A DNA stretch of 64,000 nucleotides from Fodinibius sp. Rm-B-1B1-1 (GCF_038594945.1 NZ_JBCFYD010000003.1:86220-150219); one strand, 5' to 3'. Counted from the stretch's first letter, positions 9,258 through 18,701 are shown. Notes: a model not told the origin generated them from the sequence alone. Translations and numbers: made by a program.

Positions 9258-9926
9258 ATGGATATTTTCAAACTCTTCTTCAATCATGATCTGCGTCTTG
9301 ACAGATTAGCCAAACGTAATGCCAATAAATCTAAAGAAGAGGTAGAGGCTACGCTTCAAGATTTTATGCACCCCGATCCGACCTACTCCAAGTTCTATAT
9401 CACAGGGACCAGTTTAGACGACGAAAAATTTGGAATCAATGCCCTCTCAAAAAGTAAGGACGTTCTTGACCAATTAAATAAGGTATTTAACAACCAGTCT
9501 ATTATCTCTACTAATAATAAATCCTTCCCCTCTCTGCCCCGGGCATTTGAGAACATTGCTTTTGGTGAGGCAGTTATTATAAAAAATCCCGATCAATCAT
9601 TAGAGGTAGATTTAACCGCGCTTACCTTAGATGAGGAATCGAAAGTAGGTCATAAGAAAGAAGAAATTCGATCTATTATTGAATCGGGGGCCTATCTTAT
9701 CTACAAAGAACCCGCTCATCACGGATTTGACTTACATCTCTTTTCTGAGAAAAACATATATGATCAACTATTTGAAGCCTTTCAACCCTTAGTTGATAAT
9801 AACTTCCGATTTTTCAGTATCAATAATAAGCGAATGAAATCGGAACGACATTTTTATTTCGAAACATGGACCTTAGATAAACTGCCCCATGGAGCGGAGG
9901 AAGTGTTTCAATCAACGACCTTATAG
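9258..9926 (+). CDS. Hypothetical cytoplasmic protein
   Basis: This 222-residue protein has no signal peptide or membrane segment and no motif I recognise. It is rich in charged residues, with a helical N-terminus (LAKRNANKSKEEVEATLQDF) and a mixed alpha/beta middle. A YLIYKEPAHHGFDLHLFSEKN stretch and an aromatic C-terminal stretch (ERHFYFETWTLDKLPHG) stand out. Codon use resembles its neighbours, and no overlapping frame competes, so it is a real gene. It may be co-transcribed with pth at low level or have its own promoter in the 101-nt gap. Confidence 0.65.
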   Translation: MDIFKLFFNHDLRLDRLAKRNANKSKEEVEATLQDFMHPDPTYSKFYITGTSLDDEKFGINALSKSKDVLDQLNKVFNNQSIISTNNKSFPSLPRAFENIAFGEAVIIKNPDQSLEVDLTALTLDEESKVGHKKEEIRSIIESGAYLIYKEPAHHGFDLHLFSEKNIYDQLFEAFQPLVDNNFRFFSINNKRMKSERHFYFETWTLDKLPHGAEEVFQSTTL

Positions 9927-10005
9927 TCCCTTCCTGACTATAACAAACCCAAAATACGGCCTATCCTATCCTAAATTTTTAAAACACCTTCCCTTTTTGT
10001 TATTT

Positions 10006-10028
10006 AAGACTTAATATTATTAAGTCTT
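10006..10028. promoter_or_regulatory. Inverted repeat upstream of the TonB receptor gene
   Basis: AAGACTTAAT (10006-10015) and ATTAAGTCTT (10019-10028) form a perfect 10-bp inverted repeat with a 3-nt centre. No T-run follows on the plus strand, so an operator is at least as likely as a terminator for the preceding gene. It lies about 175 nt before the receptor start. Confidence 0.45.
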
Positions 10029-10071
10029 GCTGGGATACATTAAATTAATTTAAAGGGTGATGGGTTCATGG

Positions 10072-10089
10072 TTGATATATCTATATCAA
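10072..10089. promoter_or_regulatory. Second palindrome upstream of the TonB receptor gene
   Basis: TTGATATA (10072-10079) and TATATCAA (10082-10089) are perfect 8-bp arms around TC. The site sits about 115 nt upstream of the receptor ATG and could bind a dimeric regulator. Nothing else is seen in the 277-nt gap 9927-10203. Confidence 0.4.
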
Positions 10090-10203
10090 AATCATATTGC
10101 AGAAATCAGTGGACCGGTGATACGTTGGCTATAAACCATCAGCTATAGGTAAATGATTGCTGTCATCCCCTTACTATTTAACATTCACTAAATCTAAAAA
10201 CCT

Positions 10204-13095
10204 ATGAACAGATCGATTCTAAAAAAGGTAGCATTACTTGGCGTAATCGGATTTGCCTTTACCTGGTTTACCAGTAATACGGCCTATGGCCAAACCCAAA
10301 TATCAGGAACCGTTATCGTTGCTGATGAGGGCACTACAATGGGTGGGGTAAATGTAAGTGTCAAAGGAAAGGTAATTGGAACCTCAACCGGGGTAGATGG
10401 AACATTTACTCTGAATGTCCAGCAATCTCCTCCTCTCACGCTTGTTTTTTCGATGGTTGGATTCAAAACAAGAGAAATTGAAATCACGGAGTCTTCGGTA
10501 ACAGATTTAACCGTCGAACTCACCGAAGCGGCTATTGTCGGGGATGAAGTTGTGGTCTCAGCATCACGAGTTGAAGAAAACATTTTAGAGTCACCGGTAT
10601 CAATCGAAAAAATAGATGCTATTGGCATTCAACAAGCTGCATCACCAAGTTTTTACGAATCTATTGCCAATTTAAAAGGAGTTGACTTTAGCACACAGAG
10701 TATCACTTTTAAATCCATAAACACACGGGGTTTTAATGCCAATGGCAATACACGTTTTGTACAACTCATCGATGGAATCGACAACCAAGCCCCGGGCCTA
10801 AACTTTCCTGTGGGCAACGTCGTAGGTATTCCAGAGTTGGATCTGGAAAGTGCCGAACTTATTCCGGGTGTTGCCTCAGCCCTCTATGGCCCCAATGCCT
10901 TAAATGGTATTCTTTTACTCAACAGTAAAAGTCCGTTCGAATACCAGGGACTTTCGGCACAGGTAAAAATGGGAGCCAATCATTTCGATTCAAATGTCGA
11001 AGATAATCCCCAACTCTACCAAGATTATGGATTGCGTTATGCCAATGCTGTGAATAACAAATTTGCCTATAAGTTTAATTTCTCATACCTCCGTGCTCAA
11101 GATTTTGTAGCCCAAGATACCCGCGATATGGGGCCCGCTTCTTTTGGAGCCGTGGAACGAGGAGCGACATCACGCAACGGAAACCGCGTGTATAACGGCG
11201 TAAATGTTTATGGGAATCAGCTTCTAACCATTGGACAGATAGCAGACCAACAAATTGCGCAGGGGAATCAAAATGTAGCTGCTATTCGTAATCTATTACC
11301 AGATGGCGAAGCAGGCGCATTTACCCCTACCGGCTTTCCAGAATCATCATTCGTAGATAATACCTCGGAAAGTTTGAAGTTAGGAACCGCGCTGCACTAT
11401 CGTGTTACCGATGACTACGAAGTATTGGGACAATTCAATTGGGGAGCCGGCAGTTCGGTCTATACCGCAAATGATCGGTTTGTATTGGATGATTTCAATA
11501 TCTGGACAGCAAAGTTAGAACTCAAAAATCCTAACTTCTTTGTCCGTGCTTATACTACTCAGGAAGATGCCGGAGATACCTATGCTGCAAATACCCTGGC
11601 TACACTGATAAATGTGGAAAGCTTTGTTCCTGCCTATTTTCAAACCTTTGCTAATGCCCGAACCCAAGGGGCAACGGTTGAAGAAGCCCATGCGCAAGCC
11701 CGGGTAGCAGGTAATAATGCACAAGTGCAGCCCGGAACCCAACAATTTGAAAGCCTATCTAATCAATTACGAAGTACCCCGATTTCGGAAGGCGGTGCCT
11801 TGTTTGTCGAGAAAACAGCACTGTGGCATGCCGAAACCAAGTATAACTTTGCAGATATCATCGATCCTTCTACCGTTGAACTTATTGTAGGAGGAAGTGT
11901 ACGCCGTTATGACCTCAACTCCGAAGGTACGCTTTTCGCCTTACGCGATAACGGTGAAGAATTCGATATTGATGAGTTTGGAGCTTATGCACAAGCTTCG
12001 AAAACAGTACTGGATGATCAATTAGACCTACAAGGATCACTTCGGTACGATAAAAACAAATATTTTGACGGGCAGTTGAGCCCAAGATTATCAGCTGTAT
12101 TTACAATCGCTGGCAATCATAATATTCGTGCTTCCTATCAGCGTGGATTTCGTATGCCCAATACGCAAACCCAGTTTATTGATCTGGATGTGGTACAACG
12201 ACGTCTGATTGGAAGTAATCCGCAACTGGTTGACCGGTATAACTTTGAAACGAATACCGTTTACTACGAAAATAGCATTGCTGAAGCACGACAAGCCCTT
12301 AACGAAGGTGCATCTATGGGCGAAGCACGAGCTTTGCTGGAACCGGTTACATTTGATGAGTTCAAAACGGAGAAGGTTGATTCTTATGAAATCGGATATA
12401 AAACACTGATCGGAAATAAGCTCTTTTTGGATGCGTACTATTATTATAGTGCTTACAAAGATTTTATTGCCGAGATCCGGTTTACACAGGCCGTTGATAT
12501 TAACGAGCGAGGAAATGAAGATGCTCGCGATGGATTTGATCCGGTACCCAGTGGATTCAACAGTGAAGAAGAACGCAGGGATGCCATTATCACCAATAAC
12601 TTTCCAAATAATGACGGCCGTCTCCAGTCTTACGGTTTTGATGTGAATGCGGATGGTACGGTTGAAGCTCACGGCTTTGCCTTCGAAACCAAGTATGTTC
12701 TGGGGAATGGATTTTCATTAGGAGGAAATGTCGCTTTTAACAAGCTCATCTCGCAAGAAGATTTGATTGACCAAGGCTTCCGCGCCGAATATAACACCCC
12801 CGAATGGCGATATAATATCCAACTCGAAAACCGCAAACTCACCGACCAAGTTGGTTTTAATGTGGTATATCGCTGGCAAGATGCCTTCTTATGGGAATCT
12901 TCATTCGGAAAAGGAGTCATAGATTCATATGGCACGCTTGATGCCCAGGTTAGCTATCGCATCCCACAGTTTAATACTTCAATTAAGCTAAGCGGAAGCA
13001 ATATCCTAAACAGCCAACATGTAACTTCATTTGGTAACCCACGGCTTGGAGCCATTTACATGGTATCCTTTACCTTCGATCAATTTATGAATTAA
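10204..13095 (+). CDS. TonB-dependent outer-membrane receptor with CarboxypepD_reg-like N-domain
   Basis: The 963-residue protein has a signal peptide (cleavage near residue 29, after AYGQ). A carboxypeptidase-regulatory-like beta-sandwich follows (ISGTVIVADEG to LTVEL, about 33-110), then a TonB plug (ESPVSIEKIDAIGIQQAASPSFY, about 125-245) and a 22-strand type barrel ending in an aromatic residue region (MVSFTFDQFMN). Such receptors import large or scarce ligands using TonB energy. The ligand is unknown. The next gene, 12 nt downstream, is a lipoprotein SGNH hydrolase, so an ester-linked lipid or glycan is plausible. No SusD partner is present, so it is not a SusC/D pair. Confidence 0.9.
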   Translation: MNRSILKKVALLGVIGFAFTWFTSNTAYGQTQISGTVIVADEGTTMGGVNVSVKGKVIGTSTGVDGTFTLNVQQSPPLTLVFSMVGFKTREIEITESSVTDLTVELTEAAIVGDEVVVSASRVEENILESPVSIEKIDAIGIQQAASPSFYESIANLKGVDFSTQSITFKSINTRGFNANGNTRFVQLIDGIDNQAPGLNFPVGNVVGIPELDLESAELIPGVASALYGPNALNGILLLNSKSPFEYQGLSAQVKMGANHFDSNVEDNPQLYQDYGLRYANAVNNKFAYKFNFSYLRAQDFVAQDTRDMGPASFGAVERGATSRNGNRVYNGVNVYGNQLLTIGQIADQQIAQGNQNVAAIRNLLPDGEAGAFTPTGFPESSFVDNTSESLKLGTALHYRVTDDYEVLGQFNWGAGSSVYTANDRFVLDDFNIWTAKLELKNPNFFVRAYTTQEDAGDTYAANTLATLINVESFVPAYFQTFANARTQGATVEEAHAQARVAGNNAQVQPGTQQFESLSNQLRSTPISEGGALFVEKTALWHAETKYNFADIIDPSTVELIVGGSVRRYDLNSEGTLFALRDNGEEFDIDEFGAYAQASKTVLDDQLDLQGSLRYDKNKYFDGQLSPRLSAVFTIAGNHNIRASYQRGFRMPNTQTQFIDLDVVQRRLIGSNPQLVDRYNFETNTVYYENSIAEARQALNEGASMGEARALLEPVTFDEFKTEKVDSYEIGYKTLIGNKLFLDAYYYYSAYKDFIAEIRFTQAVDINERGNEDARDGFDPVPSGFNSEEERRDAIITNNFPNNDGRLQSYGFDVNADGTVEAHGFAFETKYVLGNGFSLGGNVAFNKLISQEDLIDQGFRAEYNTPEWRYNIQLENRKLTDQVGFNVVYRWQDAFLWESSFGKGVIDSYGTLDAQVSYRIPQFNTSIKLSGSNILNSQHVTSFGNPRLGAIYMVSFTFDQFMN

Positions 13096-13107
13096 ACTAT
13101 TGACACC

Positions 13108-14784
13108 ATGACATCCTACTTCAAAACAATTTATGTACTTGTATTTGCTGTCGTTTTTGTATTCGCATGTGAAGGCAACTATGATTCACTGGTGGAAGAG
13201 CAGCTTGAAGAAAATCCGACGCCGGATGAAGTTTCAGGTGATGCCGGATCTGCTGACTTTAGCAACTATGTAGCCATTGGAAACTCCCTAACAGCCGGCT
13301 ATATGGATGGTGCCCTCTATAATATGGGACAAGAATATTCGCTGGCCGCCCTGCTTCACCAACAGATGCAACTTGCAGGAGGCTCCGGCAATTTTAACCA
13401 ACCGGATATCAATTCTGAGCTGGGTTTTAATACCTCTGTTGATCCCAATCCCCAAAACGGAACAATCTTGGGCAGATACAAACTCGATACCAGCATTCCG
13501 GGCCCCTCTCCCACTGTGGGAGGTGATGAAATTGCTTCCTATGATGGAAATACTGCCGAACTTAATAACTTCGGCGTTCCGGGTATCGTCGTAGGCCAAC
13601 TGTTGACCGAAGATACCGGCAATCCACAGACCCAGGCTTACAACCCTTTTTATGCCCGTTTTGCAAGCAGTCCCGGAAGCTCTACCATCATAGGTGATGT
13701 TTTGGCTGCCCAACCATCATTTTTTACGCTCTGGATTGGCAATAATGATGTTTTAGGATATGCCATTTCGGGCGCATCAAACCCAAATATTCTGACCGCG
13801 GAGCAAGATTTTGAGAATTACTTTAACAAAACGGTAGATCAGCTGTTAAATAATTCAGAGGCCAGTGGTATCGTTGCAACCATTCCACCAGTAACCGCTA
13901 TTCCATTCTTCCAAGCCGTGTCGTACGATGCAATCGAATTGGCGGAAGAGGAAGCCATGCAACTCAATCAGGCATTGGCTGGTGTTAATGATGCCTTAGA
14001 TGCCGTTGCAGCAAACTTTCCCAATCGCTCACAAGAAGATATGGATGCTCGTAAGATAAATTATCAAGAAGGAAACAATCCTATTTTAGTAAATGATCCT
14101 GCGTTGGATGATTTAGAGAATGAATTTGACGCGCTGGGTCTCCCTCAAGAGCAGCGGCAGGCCTTAGTACCCTACGAACAATCACGACCGCTTACTGCTG
14201 ATGAACTGGTAACATTATCAGCTGGTTCTGTTTTGGGGACAGAGTATAATCCCCAAAGTGAAACCCCTACTACTATTGGCGTTGTCATTCCACTTGGTTT
14301 TGATTCCCAGTCCTCTGCATTTGGTGATGCTTATTACCTGACCGTTCAGGAACAGGTTGAAATTCAGAATCGAACTACTGCATTTAATACAACCATTGCT
14401 ACCAAAACTGCTCAACATTCTGATCGATTAGCCCTGTTCGATATTAACGCCGGCTTTCCGGGGAATCCTAATACCGAAATGGGCGCTTTTGCTGATCTGT
14501 TTGGTATTGATGGTGAACTGGGCATTCGCGTTCAGGGTACGCTTTTACAGCCAGACTTTAGTCCCAATGGCGTTTTTTCTACCGATGGCATCCATCCCAA
14601 TGCCCGTGGAAATGCGATACTTGCTAATGAGTTTATAAAGGTCATTGAGGATGCTTTTGGTGCTGACATACCGGATGTGGATGTCCTTAATCTGCCCAGC
14701 GTGCAGCTTTGTGCAGGAGATTGTGTAAGCCAACAACAGCAAAAAACAGTAGCCGAAATCGGTAAAATTACTTTTGATATGTAG
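13108..14784 (+). CDS. SGNH/GDSL-hydrolase lipoprotein (paired with TonB receptor)
   Basis: The 558-residue protein has a lipoprotein signal ending in a VFVFAC lipobox (Cys21). All four SGNH blocks are present: nucleophile Ser60 in AIGNSLTAGY, Gly in FGVPGIV, Asn in LWIGNNDVLGY, and the Asp/His pair in STDGIHPNARG near the C-terminus. It should hydrolyse esters at the outer membrane or in the periplasm. It is 12 nt downstream of the TonB receptor and paralogous to the SGNH lipoprotein at 17206. A long insertion between blocks III and V (about residues 270-450) is larger than in simple GDSL lipases. The substrate is unknown. Confidence 0.9.
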   Translation: MTSYFKTIYVLVFAVVFVFACEGNYDSLVEEQLEENPTPDEVSGDAGSADFSNYVAIGNSLTAGYMDGALYNMGQEYSLAALLHQQMQLAGGSGNFNQPDINSELGFNTSVDPNPQNGTILGRYKLDTSIPGPSPTVGGDEIASYDGNTAELNNFGVPGIVVGQLLTEDTGNPQTQAYNPFYARFASSPGSSTIIGDVLAAQPSFFTLWIGNNDVLGYAISGASNPNILTAEQDFENYFNKTVDQLLNNSEASGIVATIPPVTAIPFFQAVSYDAIELAEEEAMQLNQALAGVNDALDAVAANFPNRSQEDMDARKINYQEGNNPILVNDPALDDLENEFDALGLPQEQRQALVPYEQSRPLTADELVTLSAGSVLGTEYNPQSETPTTIGVVIPLGFDSQSSAFGDAYYLTVQEQVEIQNRTTAFNTTIATKTAQHSDRLALFDINAGFPGNPNTEMGAFADLFGIDGELGIRVQGTLLQPDFSPNGVFSTDGIHPNARGNAILANEFIKVIEDAFGADIPDVDVLNLPSVQLCAGDCVSQQQQKTVAEIGKITFDM

Positions 14785-14825
14785 AAATCTTTCCAAACCG
14801 ATCTGATGGCTAACGTATTTATATC

Positions 14826-14862
14826 AAGGGACTGTCTCCAAATAAGGCAGTCCCTTTTATTT
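14826..14862 (+). terminator. Rho-independent terminator after receptor/SGNH operon
   Basis: AAGGGACTG (14826-14834) pairs with CAGTCCCTT (14848-14856), followed by TTATTTT. It closes the TonB receptor/SGNH operon. Confidence 0.85.
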
Positions 14863-14961
14863 TAAGATGAGTCATCTCTAAACACTGTTTTAGAACGTCA
14901 ATAAATAAGTTCTGATAGAAGTTTAACTAATTCCACACCGTTCCATCGGCACTACCTGTAT

Positions 14962-15705
14962 TTACTTGGTTAATTTGCTGATAATTAGTAACCGCGGACT
15001 CTTTTGCGGATCAAAATCACTCCCCTGATAATCTCCATTCACATCTATAATTTTAAGATCACGTTTCGCCATCTCCTTCTCAAACCAATCCAGTCCATAC
15101 AACTTTACACGCTCCCAGTATACACGAGGTTTGTCCAATTTATCTCCTGCAAATGCTATGTCTTTATGAATTGCACCATTTTTGATATATCGTTTAATCT
15201 CATATCTAAGCTCCTGAAACTCTCCCTTTTCTTCAGGTACAAAGTTTTGTCTCACTTTTTCAGCATTTAAATAATCGAAAACAAAAAGCCCCTCCCTCTT
15301 CAACATTGCTGTAACACTATCCAGCACCGAAGCATTTTCATCGTCATCTTTAAAATAGCCGAAAGTCGTAAACAAGTTGACAATCGCATCAAACTGTTGG
15401 GGCAGTGGATTTCGCATATCTCTAACTTCAAAGCGCGTATTCGTTAACCCAAGCTCATCAGCCTTTTCCTTGGCTGTTTGTATAGCTGCAGGAGAAAGAT
15501 CTATGCCTGTAACATCATATCCACGTTTAGCTAAATTATGCGAATGTCGTCCCCGGCCGCACCCCAAATCTAAAATAGAATGATACTTCTCTGATAAAAG
15601 CGTGTGTTCTAAAAACTCAATTAATTGTTCTGCTTCTTTTTCATCGCGATCGGCATACAGTTTTTCATAAAGTGGACTGTCAAACCACTCTTCAAACCAA
15701 TCCAT
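14962..15705 (-). CDS. Class I SAM-dependent methyltransferase
   Basis: The 247-residue protein has a Rossmann methyltransferase core. Motif I is ILDLGCGRGRHSHNLAKRGY near residues 41-60, and the acidic end of beta-2 is VTGIDLSPAAI near 62. Motif post-II (EVRDMRNPLP) and the beta-4 region (FDAIVNLFTTFGYF) follow. The C-terminal part has a YWERVKLYGLDWFEKEMAKRDLKIIDVNGDY beta-strand insertion as in small-molecule methyltransferases of the UbiE/YcgJ type. The substrate is unknown. It lies alone on the minus strand between the two channel/SGNH cassettes. Confidence 0.85.
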   Translation of the reverse strand: MDWFEEWFDSPLYEKLYADRDEKEAEQLIEFLEHTLLSEKYHSILDLGCGRGRHSHNLAKRGYDVTGIDLSPAAIQTAKEKADELGLTNTRFEVRDMRNPLPQQFDAIVNLFTTFGYFKDDDENASVLDSVTAMLKREGLFVFDYLNAEKVRQNFVPEEKGEFQELRYEIKRYIKNGAIHKDIAFAGDKLDKPRVYWERVKLYGLDWFEKEMAKRDLKIIDVNGDYQGSDFDPQKSPRLLIISKLTK

Positions 15706-15811
15706 ACATCAGTATTAATAATATTTACATTATTTAATGCACGAATGAAGTAAAAAAGTAACCCTATTGCAAACCTTCCCTTTTATATTTGCTGATCTTT
15801 TAATTTTTTAT

Positions 15812-15828
15812 AGTTAACACTGTTAACT
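15812..15828. promoter_or_regulatory. Palindrome upstream of the FadL-type gene
   Basis: AGTTAACA and TGTTAACT form a perfect 8-bp inverted repeat around one C, about 100 nt upstream of the FadL-type gene and on its promoter side. It is a good operator candidate for a dimeric repressor; the regulator is not in the window. Confidence 0.5.
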
Positions 15829-15930
15829 TTTTAATTATGATTAATACTGAAACCGGTTACAATATAATAGTGTTTAGAACAAATCATTTACATGACGATC
15901 TTTTAAACCTAACAAAACACTTTTGAATCT

Positions 15931-17184
15931 ATGCGAAAACTAATAGCTACGGTATTTCTATTATTGATGTGTTCGGGATCGGCTTACTCAAGCGGATTCT
16001 CGATCTATGAAGCCAGCGTACGAGCCAATGGAATGCTCGGTGCATTCTCGGCCTATGCTGAAGATGCCTCTTCTATCTTTTACAATCCTGCAGGTCTGGG
16101 CGGATTAGAAGGTATAAACATCACGGGCGGAGCCACTATTATTGCTCCACGTTCCACCTTCCGAAACCTCTCCCCCCTGGCCCCTGCCGGACAAGAAACT
16201 GTAATGGAGAAACAGGAATTTCTTGTACCTAATTTCTATGGGTCATATCAAATAACCGATAATCTGACGGCGGGTATTGGCGTCAATGCTCCATTTGGTT
16301 TAGGCACAAAATGGCCTGAAGATTGGGTAGGTAGAGGTTCCTCTATTGAAACCAGTATTCAAACACTATTTGTTACTCCATCTGTTGGTTATGAATTCTC
16401 CAATACAGGTATTGGGAACATCCGTGTTGGGGCCGGTCTTAGAATTGCAGCACATGGAGAAGTAAAACTAAGTCGTGCTGTTACTTCTTTTAGCCCCGAA
16501 GGCACTTTTACCCTCGATGGAGAACTCAAGGAACCGGCTTTTGGATTTAATGCCGGTGTTCAATATGATCCCACCGATAACATAACGCTCGGCTTTATGT
16601 ACCGTAGCGAAGTTACCACTGAATTTGAGGGGGATGCTACCTTCCAAAACCTAAGCGTAGGATTCCCCTCCTCGGCACAAGGTGGAGCCGAAATTACGCT
16701 GCCTGCCAGTTATGTTGTCGCCCTCAATGTAGAACCTATTGAAGGATTAACTACCGAACTTGATTACGTGTGGTGGGGCTGGTCCAGTTATGATGAATTG
16801 AATATTGAGTTTGATCAGCCAGTACCTGCACTGGGAGGTAATACTATCACCAATGAACGAAATTACAAAGATTCTTGGCAGCTGCGCTTTGGTGCTGAAT
16901 ACACGGAACTGCCCGTTGAAAATCTCACCGTTCGCGGGGGTATTGCGTATGATGAAAACCCTATTCGAGATCGCTATGTGGATCCCACCCTCCCAGATTC
17001 CGACCGCTGGTTATTTTCAGGTGGACTAAGCTACCAGGTTACCGATTACTTGGCTGTTGACGCTTCATACATCTTTATCCGGGCCAAACAACGCAAGGTA
17101 ACCAATACACACGAGGGTGCTATTGACGGTGTCTATACTACCTATGCCAATCTACCGGGCTTAGGCTTTACACTGAATTTATAA
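15931..17184 (+). CDS. FadL/OmpP1-family outer-membrane transport protein
   Basis: The 417-residue protein has a signal peptide (to about residue 20) and the FadL N-terminal hatch sequence GFSIYEASVRANGMLGAFSA followed by DASSIFYNPAGLGGLEG. The remainder consists of amphipathic beta strands (14-strand barrel expected) ending in LGFTLNL. FadL proteins carry long-chain fatty acids and other hydrophobic compounds across the outer membrane by lateral diffusion. The neighbouring SGNH lipoprotein, 21 nt downstream, would supply released fatty acids, a common pairing in this phylum. Confidence 0.92.
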   Translation: MRKLIATVFLLLMCSGSAYSSGFSIYEASVRANGMLGAFSAYAEDASSIFYNPAGLGGLEGINITGGATIIAPRSTFRNLSPLAPAGQETVMEKQEFLVPNFYGSYQITDNLTAGIGVNAPFGLGTKWPEDWVGRGSSIETSIQTLFVTPSVGYEFSNTGIGNIRVGAGLRIAAHGEVKLSRAVTSFSPEGTFTLDGELKEPAFGFNAGVQYDPTDNITLGFMYRSEVTTEFEGDATFQNLSVGFPSSAQGGAEITLPASYVVALNVEPIEGLTTELDYVWWGWSSYDELNIEFDQPVPALGGNTITNERNYKDSWQLRFGAEYTELPVENLTVRGGIAYDENPIRDRYVDPTLPDSDRWLFSGGLSYQVTDYLAVDASYIFIRAKQRKVTNTHEGAIDGVYTTYANLPGLGFTLNL

Positions 17185-17205
17185 TTGAATAAAGGGACTT
17201 ACGCT

Positions 17206-18585
17206 ATGAATTATTTACTGACACATTCCAAAAAATTACTTTCGCTGGTTCTGATACTGGCACTTTTTACAGCCTGTGAGGATTATCAGGATCTGGATGT
17301 TGATCCAGTCGATACCGGCGATGCTGATTTTTCTTCATATGTTGCTGTGGGTAACAGTTTGACTGCTGGATTCCAGAATAATGCACTTTATCAATCCGGA
17401 CAGAAATACTCTTATCCAAACCTTATTGCACGGCAAGTAAATCAGTCGGAGGGTTTTACACAGCCAATCATCAGCGATCCGGGCATCAGCAGTGGAGATG
17501 GACGTATTGAACTCACGAATCTGGATCCCGTTCAGACAATTACAAATAGTTCCATGGGTTCTCCAACCACACAAGCAGAAAAACCATTTGCTAACCTTGG
17601 GATTCCCGGTGCTGTGCTTGTCGATTATTTAAATCCAAATAACAGCGGGGATTTAAAAGAACGAGCAACTGATGACAGTCGTCCCGATTATAATCCCTTT
17701 TACGGCATTGTGATAGAACAATCAGAACTGGCAAAAGATGCACCTAACCTACATAACCAAGTTGCCAAACAAGATCCTTCTCTTGTTACCTTTTGGTTAG
17801 GCAATAACGATGTATTAGGCTTTGTTACTTCTGGTGGAGAAGGGCAACCGATTACCAATCCCAATGATTTCGATCAGCTTTACCAAGGCTCAGCACAAGC
17901 GCTTGGATCAACGGGAGCAAATGTGGTCGTATATAATATTCCCGATGTAACTACTATTCCCTATGTATTCTATCTTAGAACACAGTTAGAACAACAAGGA
18001 GCGATAGTATACAATGAGGAAAGCCAAAGTTACCAACTGGTGACCGAGCAAGGGAATTTCGATATCTATATTGAAGCTAATGGCGGATCACGTGTTATGC
18101 GTCAAGCAGATTTTCCTCTGCTTTCGGCCCAAGAATATTTTGCGCAAGTTCAAGCCGGAGAAGCTCAACCTCCGGTTCAACCACAAACAGCAATTCCCGA
18201 TCAGTTAGTGCTTGATGGACCTGCGGGAGGCCCGCAAGGTAGTTCTGAATTGGAACAGGCAGCCGGTGCTGTCCAACAGTATAATGCCACTATTGAGAAT
18301 GTGGCTGCTTCTGCTGGATTTACGGTTGTAGATATCAATCAGATCTTCGCTGAAACCTTTAATACCTTTCAGAGTTCTGGGGGCGAAGAGGGCTACCAAA
18401 CAAATGGACTAAATCTGCGGCCAGTGCCCGGAGAGCTGTTCAGTTTTGATGGCGTACATCCCACAAACCGGGGATCTGCTGTTATTGCCAACGAAACTAT
18501 TGAAGCAATTAACAACTCCATGAATGCGGGAATTGAGAAAATAAATGTATCCAAAATTCCGGAAGGGTTTCCTGTAGCCAATTAA
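17206..18585 (+). CDS. SGNH/GDSL-hydrolase lipoprotein (paired with FadL)
   Basis: From ATG 17206 the protein is 459 residues with a lipobox ending LFTAC near residue 24. An AAAGGGA ribosome-binding site precedes this ATG, which I prefer to an in-frame TTG at 17185. SGNH blocks are VAVGNSLTAGF (Ser nucleophile), LGIPGAVLVDYL (Gly), FWLGNNDVLGF (Asn) and SFDGVHPTNRG (Asp/His). It is a paralogue of the lipoprotein at 13108, and the blocks align one to one. It likely releases acyl chains or other ester-linked groups that the upstream FadL-type channel imports. A Pro/Gln-rich segment separates blocks III and V. Confidence 0.9.
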   Translation: MNYLLTHSKKLLSLVLILALFTACEDYQDLDVDPVDTGDADFSSYVAVGNSLTAGFQNNALYQSGQKYSYPNLIARQVNQSEGFTQPIISDPGISSGDGRIELTNLDPVQTITNSSMGSPTTQAEKPFANLGIPGAVLVDYLNPNNSGDLKERATDDSRPDYNPFYGIVIEQSELAKDAPNLHNQVAKQDPSLVTFWLGNNDVLGFVTSGGEGQPITNPNDFDQLYQGSAQALGSTGANVVVYNIPDVTTIPYVFYLRTQLEQQGAIVYNEESQSYQLVTEQGNFDIYIEANGGSRVMRQADFPLLSAQEYFAQVQAGEAQPPVQPQTAIPDQLVLDGPAGGPQGSSELEQAAGAVQQYNATIENVAASAGFTVVDINQIFAETFNTFQSSGGEEGYQTNGLNLRPVPGELFSFDGVHPTNRGSAVIANETIEAINNSMNAGIEKINVSKIPEGFPVAN

Positions 18586-18606
18586 CATTAACGAATCACA
18601 TTACCA

Positions 18607-18637
18607 AAGCGGAGGGGATTCCCCTCCGCTTTTTTTA
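18607..18637 (+). terminator. Strong Rho-independent terminator
   Basis: AGCGGAGGGGA (18608-18618) pairs with TCCCCTCCGCT (18620-18630), followed by T7. It ends the FadL/SGNH operon. Confidence 0.95.
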
Positions 18638-18701
18638 TTAGTAGGATTTCGATTCCCTCTTGCCCTTTGTATCTTCCGCTGAACTTAAATTGATTTACTA
18701 A

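Noticed and set aside
12091..12672. 193-codon minus-strand frame inside the TonB receptor gene
   Set aside because: Antisense shadow of a well-supported barrel region; composition is biased to Ile/Ser/Arg as expected from the reverse complement.
10204..14784. SusC/SusD polysaccharide-utilisation pair
   Set aside because: The lipoprotein is an SGNH hydrolase with full catalytic blocks, not a SusD TPR-type binding protein, and no glycosidases are nearby.
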